Made by a program: the position numbers and the translations under genes. DNA of 40,427 bases, from IMG/VR virus record IMGVR_UViG_3300004369_000043, positions 1 through 40,427 of that record. The stretch is one strand, 5' to 3'. This document shows positions 1-4,721 of the stretch, piece after piece (the stretch's first letter is position 1; each line of letters opens with the position of its first letter). This stretch comes from a virus. Below the pieces are notes generated by a model. The model was not told where the DNA came from and made no database searches. It saw only the letters and a program-made list of their open reading frames with translations.

Positions 1-122
1 TCATTATCATCACCGTCAGAAAAGCGTGCAACATTAATTTCCACAACAGGATCAATATTGAAGTAAGTAGCAACTAAGTCTACAACTTCCGAAATAAGCT
101 GCACCTTTTCTTTTAGTTTCAT
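1..122 (-). CDS. Partial small hypothetical protein (C-terminus beyond window)
   Basis: Open frame read leftward from an ATG at 120-122 to the window edge, 40 codons visible (starts MKLKEKVQLISEVVD). The peptide looks helical and charged. I do not recognise it. Its ATG overlaps the TGA of the upstream 27-codon gene (ATGA), so it is probably translated by coupling, as no strong Shine-Dalgarno sits in front of it. It is the third gene of a leftward operon driven from the promoter at 581-609. The true length cannot be seen. Confidence 0.5.
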   Translation of the reverse strand, partial: MKLKEKVQLISEVVDLVATYFNIDPVVEINVARFSDGDDN

Positions 123-202
123 AGAATCAGTATTCCAATAAAAGCAACTTCGATGAAAGTAAATACAACTGTAACAGCAATGTCAATATTTGAATAAAAC
201 AT
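119..202 (-). CDS. Tiny membrane peptide, 27 aa
   Basis: A 27-codon frame whose ATG overlaps the stop of the preceding gene (TAATG) and whose TGA overlaps the next start (ATGA). After a short N-terminus (MFYSNIDIA) the peptide is almost wholly hydrophobic and ends FIGILIL, consistent with one membrane span. Tight coupling on both sides in a leftward operon is the main evidence that it is real. Function is unknown. Similar one-span mini-proteins occur elsewhere in this genome (see 1895-1987). Confidence 0.5.
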   Translation of the reverse strand: MFYSNIDIAVTVVFTFIEVAFIGILIL

Positions 203-555
203 TAGACAATCAGAGGTGCATAGAAAACTTGATCCATGTCAACCTCTTCTTCTGCCAACTCTTGAAGTACGTCAGCCCACTCATGCAGCGTGAAAACATT
301 TAGATCGTTAGTTTCTTGATCAAAGAACATCATGTAGTCGGTGTTGCGCTCAACATGAAAAGCATCAGAAAACATTTCATCGCCGTAGAACATTTCGACA
401 ACTTCCCAGTCTTCCAACTGCTCAGCGAGCACTTCATTCAGCTCGCCAGCATCAATCAGGGACTCACGATGCCGACGTACTTTTTCCGCCCATTCGATTG
501 GCTGAAAGAAAGAGAATTGCGCGTCAGCTGCGTCAAACATTACTCGTACAATCAT
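202..555 (-). CDS. Acidic hypothetical protein, 117 aa
   Basis: A 117-residue, strongly acidic protein with long Glu/Asp stretches (for example ELAEEEVDMDQV near the C-terminus). I do not recognise the family. The start is well set: GAGGAG lies a few bases upstream, and a consensus promoter (TTGACA, 17 bp, TATAAT) lies at 581-609, giving a leader of about 20 nt. It heads a leftward operon with the 27-aa membrane peptide and the partial gene at the window edge. The high acidity is compatible with a DNA-mimic or inhibitor role, but that is only a guess. Confidence 0.8.
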   Translation of the reverse strand: MIVRVMFDAADAQFSFFQPIEWAEKVRRHRESLIDAGELNEVLAEQLEDWEVVEMFYGDEMFSDAFHVERNTDYMMFFDQETNDLNVFTLHEWADVLQELAEEEVDMDQVFYAPLIV

Positions 556-590
556 GGTACTCTCCTCAAACTATGTGTATATTATACAAC
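553..590 (-). repeat. Duplicated promoter/RBS/start cassette, copy 1 (copy 2 at 756-793)
   Basis: The 38 bases at 553-590 and at 756-793 differ at two positions only. Each copy runs from the -10 box through the GAGGAG ribosome-binding site to the ATG. Two unrelated proteins therefore start behind nearly identical expression signals, which points to duplication of a control cassette rather than of a gene. Confidence 0.85.
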
Positions 591-609
591 CTTCGGCATT
601 CTATGTCAA
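581..609 (-). promoter_or_regulatory. Consensus sigma70 promoter (leftward)
   Basis: On the minus strand TTGACA (604-609) is followed by 17 bp and TATAAT (581-586), a perfect match to the sigma70 consensus. It feeds the acidic gene at 202-555. The -35 box overlaps the stop codon of the upstream gene at 606-758. The region from -10 to the ATG nearly repeats the promoter at 784-812. Confidence 0.85.
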
Positions 610-758
610 GCACTTTTTTGCAGTTTTTGTGCGAGCCACGCAAGGTTTTTGGGCTCATAGCCCATAACTGCAATGTAACCGAGAGCCACTTCCTTGGAGC
701 AGCCTTCTTGCAGCATACCATAATACACCGTTAGCATCTCGAACTGAATTTTGGTCAT
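606..758 (-). CDS. Small hypothetical protein, 50 aa
   Basis: A 50-codon leftward gene (starts MTKIQFEMLTVYYGMLQ, ends LAQKLQKSA). The ATG at 756-758 has GAGGAG at ideal distance and a perfect promoter at 784-812. The peptide looks helical and contains a segment (GCSKEVALGYIAVMGYEP) that could be a small helix-turn-helix, but I do not recognise a family. It is the first gene of the leftward cluster. Its stop codon lies inside the -35 box of the next promoter. Confidence 0.75.
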   Translation of the reverse strand: MTKIQFEMLTVYYGMLQEGCSKEVALGYIAVMGYEPKNLAWLAQKLQKSA

Positions 759-783
759 GGTACTCTCCTCAAACTATGTGCAT

Positions 784-812
784 ATTATACACCATAAAGC
801 AACTGGTGTCAA
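784..812 (-). promoter_or_regulatory. Consensus sigma70 promoter (leftward)
   Basis: On the minus strand TTGACA (807-812), 17 bp, TATAAT (784-789), a perfect consensus. It drives the 50-aa gene at 606-758 and is the second copy of the cassette at 553-609. Strong host-type promoters directly in front of tiny genes suggest early, constitutive expression. Confidence 0.85.
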
Positions 813-957
813 TATGTTTTTTCTTCTTCGGTCGAAAATTAACGTAACCGAATTCCGGGGGGCCGCATTCGACCTAAAAAAATCAAGAATTATTTTGCTT
901 CAATTTACCAAAATTTTCGTGAATTATCTGCGATTTGCTGCTCGCTGCCACTTTTAA

Positions 958-972
958 ACCCCGCAACGGGGT
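958..972. other. GC-rich hairpin, 6-bp stem
   Basis: ACCCCG and CGGGGT pair around a CAA loop. On the plus strand it is followed by TCTTTG, so it might be a weak terminator, or a protein-binding palindrome ahead of the promoter array. No gene next to it clearly needs a terminator. Confidence 0.4.
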
Positions 973-1029
973 CTTTGCGAATTAGACCAAATTGTTTAAA
1001 ATTTTTTGCACTTACGACCCCGCGTAGGG

Positions 1030-1058
1030 TTGACACTGTTAGCTTTTGCACTTAAAAT
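1030..1058 (+). promoter_or_regulatory. Rightward promoter P1
   Basis: TTGACA (1030-1035), 17 bp, TAAAAT (1053-1058). Directly after the -10 comes GGCGCGAAGCGC, a short GC-rich inverted repeat over the expected transcription start. P1 is the first of three similar promoters that fire into non-coding DNA. Confidence 0.75.
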
Positions 1059-1068
1059 GGCGCGAAGC

Positions 1069-1100
1069 GCTTATAAAATTTTGTTATAAGCAGCTGCTTA
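1069..1100. other. Two overlapping palindromes downstream of P1
   Basis: GCTTATAA (1069-1076) and TTATAAGC (1084-1091) form an 8-bp stem with a 7-nt loop. It overlaps the perfect 14-bp palindrome TAAGCAGCTGCTTA (1087-1100). Their place just downstream of P1 suits an operator or an RNA structure in the leader. Confidence 0.45.
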
Positions 1101-1149
1101 CAAAGACTAAAATATTCTAAAAAATTTGCGCAAATGCAGGCAGAAAAAC

Positions 1150-1178
1150 TTGACACCGGATCGCTTTGGCACTATAAT
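1150..1178 (+). promoter_or_regulatory. Rightward promoter P2, perfect consensus
   Basis: TTGACA (1150-1155), 17 bp, TATAAT (1173-1178). The expected start site lies within the palindrome GGCGC-GCCG-GCGCC (1180-1193). No ribosome-binding site and gene pair follows within the region, so the product is probably a non-coding RNA or activating transcription through the repeats. Confidence 0.85.
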
Positions 1179-1179
1179 G

Positions 1180-1193
1180 GGCGCGCCGGCGCC
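1180..1193. promoter_or_regulatory. GC-rich palindrome at the P2 start site
   Basis: GGCGCGCCGGCGCC, a 5-bp stem with a 4-nt centre, immediately after the P2 -10 box and followed by AAAA. A close relative (GGCGCGCCCGCGCC plus AAAA) occurs at 1315-1328. The position is that of a repressor operator, or a 5' RNA hairpin. Confidence 0.45.
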
Positions 1194-1243
1194 AAAAGAC
1201 CATTCAAAGCAAAAACAATTTTGCCCATACCTGCAAAAAAGAC

Positions 1244-1272
1244 TTGACAAAGTTAGCTCAAGCACTTATACT
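1244..1272 (+). promoter_or_regulatory. Rightward promoter P3
   Basis: TTGACA (1244-1249), 17 bp, TATACT (1267-1272), followed by GGCGC as at P1 and P2. The three promoters share a pattern around the -10 (GCACT, then TA-A-T, then GGCGC), so they look like copies of one module. Confidence 0.8.
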
Positions 1273-1314
1273 GGCGCAGGGGACACTTTGGGAAATCGTC
1301 GTCGTACTACTACT

Positions 1315-1328
1315 GGCGCGCCCGCGCC
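1315..1328. promoter_or_regulatory. GC-rich palindrome, second full copy
   Basis: GGCGCG-CC-CGCGCC is a perfect inverted repeat followed by AAAATTTTTT. The bases before it (ACTACTACT) align with the P2 -10 region, but no -35 box is recognisable, so it looks like a decayed promoter module that kept the palindrome. Confidence 0.45.
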
Positions 1329-1360
1329 AAAATTTTTTGTCAAGAAATTTTTTTCCAAAT

Positions 1361-1428
1361 GCGAGCGATTCGCATTTGCGAGCGATTCGCATTTGCGAGC
1401 GATTCCCATTTGCGAGCGATTCGCATTT
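1361..1428. repeat. Four tandem 17-bp repeats (iteron-like)
   Basis: GCGAGCGATTCGCATTT is repeated head to tail at 1361-1377, 1378-1394, 1395-1411 and 1412-1428, with a single G-to-C change in the third copy. Each junction also forms the inverted repeat AAATGCGA / TCGCATTT. The period and tandem order resemble iterons bound by plasmid or phage replication initiators, and an A/T-rich stretch lies directly upstream. No initiator gene is recognised in the window. A CRISPR array is excluded because there are no spacers. Confidence 0.85.
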
Positions 1429-1453
1429 GGAAGTTGGCACGGAAATTGCTTAT

Positions 1454-1474
1454 CGGAAAATTTTGGTTTTTCCG
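1454..1474. other. AT-rich hairpin
   Basis: CGGAAAA (1454-1460) and TTTTCCG (1468-1474) pair over a 7-nt loop between the tandem repeats and the parS site. The A/T-rich stem could be part of an unwinding element or a structure in a transcript from P1-P3. Confidence 0.35.
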
Positions 1475-1503
1475 GAAAAAAGGAAAAATTTGGCGAGAGG
1501 GAG

Positions 1504-1519
1504 TGTTCCACGTGGAACA
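1504..1519. promoter_or_regulatory. Chromosomal-type parS site (ParB-binding palindrome)
   Basis: TGTTCCACGTGGAACA is a perfect 16-bp palindrome and a symmetric variant of the bacterial chromosomal parS consensus TGTTTCACGTGAAACA, bound by host ParB (Spo0J), which loads and spreads from such sites. It lies in non-coding DNA beside the tandem repeats. No ParA or ParB gene is seen in the window, so the obvious partner is the host ParB. Use by the phage for segregation, for SMC/ParB recruitment or as a ParB sink is inference. Confidence 0.75.
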
Positions 1520-1566
1520 GGGCCAAATGCAAATAAGAACCATTCGCATCTGCTAGTTAAATAAAA

Positions 1567-1586
1567 AAGCCGGGCTAACCCGGCTT
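1567..1586 (-). terminator. Intrinsic terminator, mainly leftward
   Basis: AAGCCGGG and CCCGGCTT form an 8-bp stem with a CTAA/TTAG loop. On the minus strand it runs into a T tract, so it ends the 3862-to-1575 operon. On the plus strand the 3' side is also T-rich (TATATTCTTT), so it may also stop transcripts from P1-P3. The last codons of the 1575-1691 gene lie within the stem. Confidence 0.85.
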
Positions 1587-1691
1587 ATATTCTTTATTTA
1601 GGCGTCCAATTAATTGCCCTTTTTTATTATAATAAGTAGTCCAAGCTACAATAGGCGATTTATAATAATAAGCATTTGTAATAAGCCTCAT
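1575..1691 (-). CDS. Small basic hypothetical protein, 38 aa
   Basis: A 38-codon gene (starts MRLITNAYYYKSPIVAW, ends RLNKEYKPG). Its ATG directly follows the TAA of the preceding gene (TAAATG), and GGAG sits five bases upstream. The stop codon lies in the loop of the terminator hairpin, a compact end to the operon. Tyrosine- and lysine-rich. No family recognised. Confidence 0.65.
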   Translation of the reverse strand: MRLITNAYYYKSPIVAWTTYYNKKGQLIGRLNKEYKPG

Positions 1692-1892
1692 TTATTCTCC
1701 AAGCCTATCCCATGCTTCAATTTTAAAATTAATATCAAGCGTAAAATCATTTAGAGGCGAGGTGCAGTTATAAGTATCTTCAATATAAAAGCGCTCACAG
1801 ATTTGTTGTTCAATTGCGAAAATAATAGCATTATAAGCGGCAGAGTCCAGGTTAAGGTCGTCCAGGTTTGCTTTAAATTTAAGTTTCATCAT
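1692..1892 (-). CDS. Small hypothetical protein, 66 aa
   Basis: A 66-residue leftward gene. GGAG lies nine bases upstream of the first of two adjacent ATG codons (1890-1892 and 1887-1889), so either may be used. The mildly acidic sequence looks like a mixed alpha/beta domain with two cysteines (C32 and C43). No family recognised. It sits two bases after the 30-aa membrane peptide and directly before the 38-aa gene. Confidence 0.75.
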   Translation of the reverse strand: MMKLKFKANLDDLNLDSAAYNAIIFAIEQQICERFYIEDTYNCTSPLNDFTLDINFKIEAWDRLGE

Positions 1893-1894
1893 TT

Positions 1895-1987
1895 TTATTT
1901 TCTCCAGATAATCGGATCAGTCATAATAGCGTAAACAAGCGTGCCTAGGGGAATTAAAACCATAATAGCCATAATTAAATAAATCAT
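1895..1987 (-). CDS. Tiny membrane peptide, 30 aa
   Basis: A 30-codon frame (starts MIYLIMAIMVLIPLGTLVYA) that is one hydrophobic span followed by a short polar tail. AAGGGGCGGG lies just upstream and its TAA is two bases from the next ATG, so it fits the compact operon between the exonuclease and the 66-aa gene. The function is unknown. It could be a holin-like or superinfection-related membrane peptide. Confidence 0.55.
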   Translation of the reverse strand: MIYLIMAIMVLIPLGTLVYAIMTDPIIWRK

Positions 1988-2000
1988 AATAACCCGCCCC

Positions 2001-2717
2001 TTATAAGGGGCGGAAGTTATTGGAAACAATAGCATCTTTCCAATTGGGAGCAGGCGCTTCCATATATTCGCTCCGCTTCATATCGCGTAGCAAGCGCGGC
2101 AGAATAACGCGCCCTTCATAGTCCCGCGCATCCTCAAGCGCCGTGTGAGGCTCAGGGGGAAGCTCTGGCGCGATGAAAGAGGCGACAGTATCCGCTTTCC
2201 GATGAAACGTCATATTGCCCAACGCCGTCGGAGCATTGAAGGCATGACGGTCTAAAACGTGCGCCAGATAGCGACGCTTTCGGCGAGGGCCGCTCTCAAT
2301 CCATGCACACGCCGCCGCATACATGCAGAAGCGATCTAGAAAGGGCTCCAGGTCAATTCCCGTAGAGTCGCAAGCGCGAACATCAAAGGGCATATTGTAA
2401 GCCGTCAGCACGGGCTGGTAATGCGCCAGGGCTTGAGCAAGCCAGCGGTTCACGGCAGGCACGCTGGCGAGCATCCGGCGACCGTCCGCCAGCATTGCCG
2501 AATAAGCAGACCGGCGAGCGGCAAGGCGATCATGGGAAAAAACCGGATCTTTCGCGACGTGGAAAAGCTCGTCATTCTCGTCAGCATAAACTTCCCGAAG
2601 CAAGACCCCGCAAGAAGTCTGGACATTGCCCATTTTGTCCACAATGACAGCGCCAAAGTCCGCGACGCGCCCCGACATAGAGGTCTCAGTGTCCACCACC
2701 AGGAAAAACTTTTTCAT
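2001..2717 (-). CDS. DnaQ-like DEDDh 3'-5' exonuclease
   Basis: A 238-aa single-domain exonuclease. The DEDD signature is visible: ExoI VVDTET with D9 and E11, ExoII AYNMPFDVR with D112, and ExoIII HTALEDA with H191 and D196, which puts it in the DEDDh class with two-metal-ion catalysis. Relatives proofread DNA synthesis or degrade DNA/RNA ends. As a stand-alone phage enzyme it may recycle host nucleic acid or trim recombination ends. It starts one base after the HAD phosphatase gene in a leftward operon. G+C is clearly higher here (33 of 60 in the line at 2221) than in the late genes. Confidence 0.9.
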   Translation of the reverse strand: MKKFFLVVDTETSMSGRVADFGAVIVDKMGNVQTSCGVLLREVYADENDELFHVAKDPVFSHDRLAARRSAYSAMLADGRRMLASVPAVNRWLAQALAHYQPVLTAYNMPFDVRACDSTGIDLEPFLDRFCMYAAACAWIESGPRRKRRYLAHVLDRHAFNAPTALGNMTFHRKADTVASFIAPELPPEPHTALEDARDYEGRVILPRLLRDMKRSEYMEAPAPNWKDAIVSNNFRPL

Positions 2718-2718
2718 T

Positions 2719-3174
2719 TTAGTGTCCCTTAGCTGCTAGCTTTTTATTTATCTGGTTCGCATCAATCGCGTTCCAGCCTTCGGCTCGCGCCATTGCGAGC
2801 ACAGAGGCATTATCGTCAATAATGCTAATGCTTGTCAATGGGCTAATGTATTTTTTTATTAGCGCCTTTTTCAATTCTGCATCAGGGCGATTATCGCCTT
2901 CCCGACGCGAAAGGATTAGGGAAGGTTTAATCCCGTGCCTTTCCAGATAGGCTAGATCAGCTTCACCTAAAACCCGCGCTGTACAAATAGCTGCGGGCTG
3001 GTCAAGCGCAATATCGGCTTGCAGGTATTTAGCGAGCGGGAGCAGTGAATCTTTCGCAATTTTTTCGGGTGTGGAATTTGCGCGCCATGCTGCCAAGTCT
3101 AGATTGCCTTGCGAGTCCGCAAGCTGGCGATGGCGAGAGCAGACCACAGTCCCGTCTAAGTCCCAAATTTTCAT
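2719..3174 (-). CDS. HAD-superfamily phosphatase (polynucleotide 3'-phosphatase or nucleotidase type)
   Basis: A 151-aa protein with the HAD motifs in order: motif I WDLDGT (nucleophile D5, acid/base D7), motif II ICTAR (T65), a basic helix with the likely motif III lysine around residues 102-109, and motif IV IIDDN (D120, D121). The size and the TAR motif resemble the phosphatase half of phage PNK/PseT proteins and small phage 5'-nucleotidases. Either end repair or nucleotide salvage would fit beside the exonuclease. Its start overlaps the upstream stop (TAATG). Confidence 0.85.
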   Translation of the reverse strand: MKIWDLDGTVVCSRHRQLADSQGNLDLAAWRANSTPEKIAKDSLLPLAKYLQADIALDQPAAICTARVLGEADLAYLERHGIKPSLILSRREGDNRPDAELKKALIKKYISPLTSISIIDDNASVLAMARAEGWNAIDANQINKKLAAKGH

Positions 3175-3371
3175 TAAATCAAGCTCCAGTAGCCGACAAT
3201 CGAAACCAGGTTTAAGCCTACCAGATTCCAGGCCCGGAGTCTAGTAGCCTGGACCGTAAGCAGGGCGAGCCCTACGCAAGCGAGCCAATATCCGCGCACC
3301 CCTGGCATATGGTAGGGAGCGAGGGCGAGCGCGCAAGCGCCCACCCACCCCATGACAACATCAAGCCTCAT
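3174..3371 (-). CDS. Small membrane protein, 65 aa
   Basis: 65 residues with about two to three hydrophobic spans (roughly 5-20, 28-43 and 49-64) joined by Arg-containing loops. The ATG overlaps the stop of the upstream HTH-like gene by about 11 bases and its own stop overlaps the next start. I cannot assign a family. The C-terminal part (NLVGLNLVSIVGYW) recalls small transporter-like or inner-membrane phage proteins, but this is weak. Confidence 0.7.
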   Translation of the reverse strand: MRLDVVMGWVGACALALAPYHMPGVRGYWLACVGLALLTVQATRLRAWNLVGLNLVSIVGYWSLI

Positions 3372-3663
3372 TGTTGACAGCCTCTAGAATGAGCCCAAGC
3401 GTAGCAGTGGGCGCTTTGTCAAGCCCCGGAAGGCTCATGCCCATTGCCTGTTCAATTGCGGAGCAAATATCCGCCTTGCTAGGTCCCGTGCGCTTCCGCG
3501 CGGGGGCTTGTGCCTTAACGTATTCGATGCCCAAGCTTTTAGCCTTAGAGATAATGGAGCGATAGCTAACGCCTAGCTCAGCAGAGAGGGCGTGCGCCTT
3601 CTCTAGGTTAAGGGGGGCCGCAGCACGAAGCTTAGCGACCGACGCATCATTGTAAGCAGACAT
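3361..3663 (-). CDS. Putative HTH DNA-binding protein, 100 aa
   Basis: I take the ATG at 3661-3663 because AAAGGA lies eight bases upstream. Longer in-frame starts overlap the 46-aa gene. The N-terminal half has a helix-turn-helix-like pattern (AHALSAELGVSYRSIISKAK, about residues 28-47), followed by a basic linker and a C-terminal helical part. Similar short proteins are frequent in phages of aquatic bacteria and are probably transcriptional or replication regulators. A weak promoter (3697-3725) lies just upstream. Confidence 0.75.
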   Translation of the reverse strand: MSAYNDASVAKLRAAAPLNLEKAHALSAELGVSYRSIISKAKSLGIEYVKAQAPARKRTGPSKADICSAIEQAMGMSLPGLDKAPTATLGLILEAVNNEA

Positions 3664-3696
3664 AGGAGTCATCCTTTCTCGGTTAATTGAAGGTTT

Positions 3697-3725
3697 ATTG
3701 TGGAGCCATTTTCTGATTAGGTCAA
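3697..3725 (-). promoter_or_regulatory. Weak leftward promoter candidate
   Basis: On the minus strand TTGACC (3720-3725), 17 bp, CACAAT (3697-3702), upstream of the HTH-like gene. The -35 is good and the -10 poor. It overlaps the stop codon of the 46-aa gene, the same arrangement seen at 604-609. Confidence 0.4.
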
Positions 3726-3862
3726 GCATTTTTTTCTGTTTTCTGCGCGTTATAATTAGCGATAGCGCGCGCGACGTGTGCAGCCTCACTATCACGGCGA
3801 TAGGACGCCGCGCGCTTGTAAGCATAGAGAGAGCGAGGAGCGCGGGAGGTACGATATTTCAT
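3722..3862 (-). CDS. Small basic protein, 46 aa
   Basis: A 46-codon gene (starts MKYRTSRAPRSLYAYKR, ends AIANYNAQKTEKNA) rich in Arg, Tyr and Ala. The start is supported by GGAAAGGA about ten bases upstream and by a promoter at 3896-3924. It is the first gene of the leftward operon that ends at 1567. Probably nucleic-acid binding from its charge. No family recognised. Confidence 0.7.
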   Translation of the reverse strand: MKYRTSRAPRSLYAYKRAASYRRDSEAAHVARAIANYNAQKTEKNA

Positions 3863-3895
3863 TTGTTTATTTCCTTTCCTTTACCTTATGAGCCT

Positions 3896-3924
3896 ATTAT
3901 GCGCGCCCACCAAAAATTCCGCAA
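3896..3924 (-). promoter_or_regulatory. Leftward promoter of the 3862-1575 operon
   Basis: On the minus strand TTGCGG (3919-3924), 17 bp, CATAAT (3896-3901). The -10 matches at five of six positions and the -35 at the key TTG. It gives a leader of about 25-30 nt with a purine-rich ribosome-binding site. The 26-bp repeats lie immediately upstream. Confidence 0.6.
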
Positions 3925-3957
3925 GTACCGTTCGTCGGCTGGCCGCCATACAAAAAT

Positions 3958-4017
3958 CGTGCCAGCTTTTTGCTAGCAAAAACCGTGCCAGCTTTCCGCT
4001 AGCAAGAAGCGTGCCAG
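3958..4017. repeat. Three direct repeats spaced 26 bp in a divergent promoter region
   Basis: CGTGCCAG occurs at 3958, 3984 and 4010, exactly 26 bp apart. The first two are followed by the similar stretches CTTTTTGCTAGCAAAAA and CTTTCCGCTAGCAAGAA, of which the first contains the perfect palindrome TTTTTGCTAGCAAAAA. The repeats sit between the leftward promoter (3896) and the rightward promoter (4142). They could be regulator operators or a second set of initiator-binding sites. Confidence 0.8.
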
Positions 4018-4031
4018 GTAGGGGGCGGTAA

Positions 4032-4046
4032 TGAGACTCATTCTCA
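4032..4046. promoter_or_regulatory. Fur-box-like palindrome
   Basis: TGAGACTCATTCTCA fits the 7-1-7 inverted pattern of Fur boxes (TGATAAT-N-ATTATCA, with TGAGAAT/ATTCTCA variants), with one mismatch between its arms, and is flanked by AAT and TTT. It is about 100 bp from either promoter, so classic promoter occlusion is unlikely. It may be chance or an operator for another regulator. Confidence 0.3.
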
Positions 4047-4141
4047 TTTAGGCCAGCCGCGCTCCCCCGCACGTACAACTTTGTAAAAATTCAAAAACCG
4101 ATTTCGGTGTATAAAAATCGATACATAACCAAAAACAAACC

Positions 4142-4170
4142 TTGACAACGCTCCTCAAATTGCATATAAT
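4142..4170 (+). promoter_or_regulatory. Consensus sigma70 promoter of the exported-protein island
   Basis: TTGACA (4142-4147), 17 bp, TATAAT (4165-4170), preceded by an A-rich tract that could act as an UP element. The leader of about 20 nt carries AAGAGGA before the ATG at 4197. It is the first rightward promoter of the long plus-strand gene block. Confidence 0.9.
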
Positions 4171-4196
4171 ATTTTTCAAGTTAAGAGGAATCTTTC

Positions 4197-4721
4197 ATGA
4201 AAAAACAAATTTTACTCTTGCTCGTCCTAGTCGCCTCGGCCAATGCCGCAGAAGACCCAATCATTACAGAAACAACGAGCACGGTTACAACAGATTCGAC
4301 AACTACACTCAAGTCGCCCCCGCCGTCGGCAATTATTCCGACTATGAACTTTTCCAACTCGGACTTGTGCACGGTGGGAGTAGCTGGAGCAGTTCAGACA
4401 CAAATTCTCGGACTTTCGGCAGGTGCGACGGTACGAGATATGAACTGCGAGCGATTGAAAAATGCCAAAACCCTGTTTGATATGGGTATGAAAGTAGCAG
4501 CAGTTTCTACAATGTGCCAAGACAAACGTGTATTTGACGCAATGATGAATGCCGGGACACCCTGCCCGTATGACGGGCTAATCGGTCCAGACGCAAAAGC
4601 CGCGTGGCTAGCAAATGAAGAGAAACAACCAGGTGCAGAAAAAGAGATGTCAAATGGGAAAAAGACTGCTTTGGGCGGTGCTGGGCTTTTGGGCCTTCTT
4701 GCCGCTCTGCTCGCACTCTGA
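4197..4721 (+). CDS. Exported protein with C-terminal hydrophobic anchor, 174 aa
   Basis: Begins with a clear Sec signal peptide (MKKQILLLLVLVASANA, cleavage near residue 17), then a Ser/Thr/Pro-rich linker and a compact domain with four cysteines (in CTVGVAG, MNCERLK, TMCQD and TPCPYDG) that could form disulphides. It ends in a Gly/Ala/Leu-rich hydrophobic tail. I recognise the MNCERLK domain from other aquatic phages, where it is unannotated and near the same partner genes. It probably acts in the periplasm or envelope. It is first behind the 4142 promoter with a good ribosome-binding site, and its 3' end overlaps the next gene by 68 nt. Confidence 0.85.
   Translation: MKKQILLLLVLVASANAAEDPIITETTSTVTTDSTTTLKSPPPSAIIPTMNFSNSDLCTVGVAGAVQTQILGLSAGATVRDMNCERLKNAKTLFDMGMKVAAVSTMCQDKRVFDAMMNAGTPCPYDGLIGPDAKAAWLANEEKQPGAEKEMSNGKKTALGGAGLLGLLAALLAL

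Larger units (their letters stand above)
813..1574. other. Long non-coding control region, candidate replication/partition locus
   Basis: About 760 bp without a credible gene: the frames that stay open here cross promoters and tandem repeats and lack ribosome-binding sites. The region holds three rightward consensus promoters (1030, 1150, 1244), several perfect palindromes, an A/T-rich stretch (about 1329-1356), four tandem 17-bp repeats (1361-1428), a hairpin (1454-1474) and a perfect parS (1504-1519). It ends at a bidirectional terminator. Repeats beside an A/T-rich stretch plus parS resemble a plasmid origin/partition region. That function is inferred, not shown. Confidence 0.5.

Noticed and set aside
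1361-1428. CRISPR array
   Set aside because: The repeats are contiguous without spacers and only 17 bp long.
1126-1564. Long plus- and minus-strand open frames across the intergenic region
   Set aside because: They cross promoters, the four tandem repeats and parS, lack ribosome-binding sites and have repetitive, low-complexity translations.
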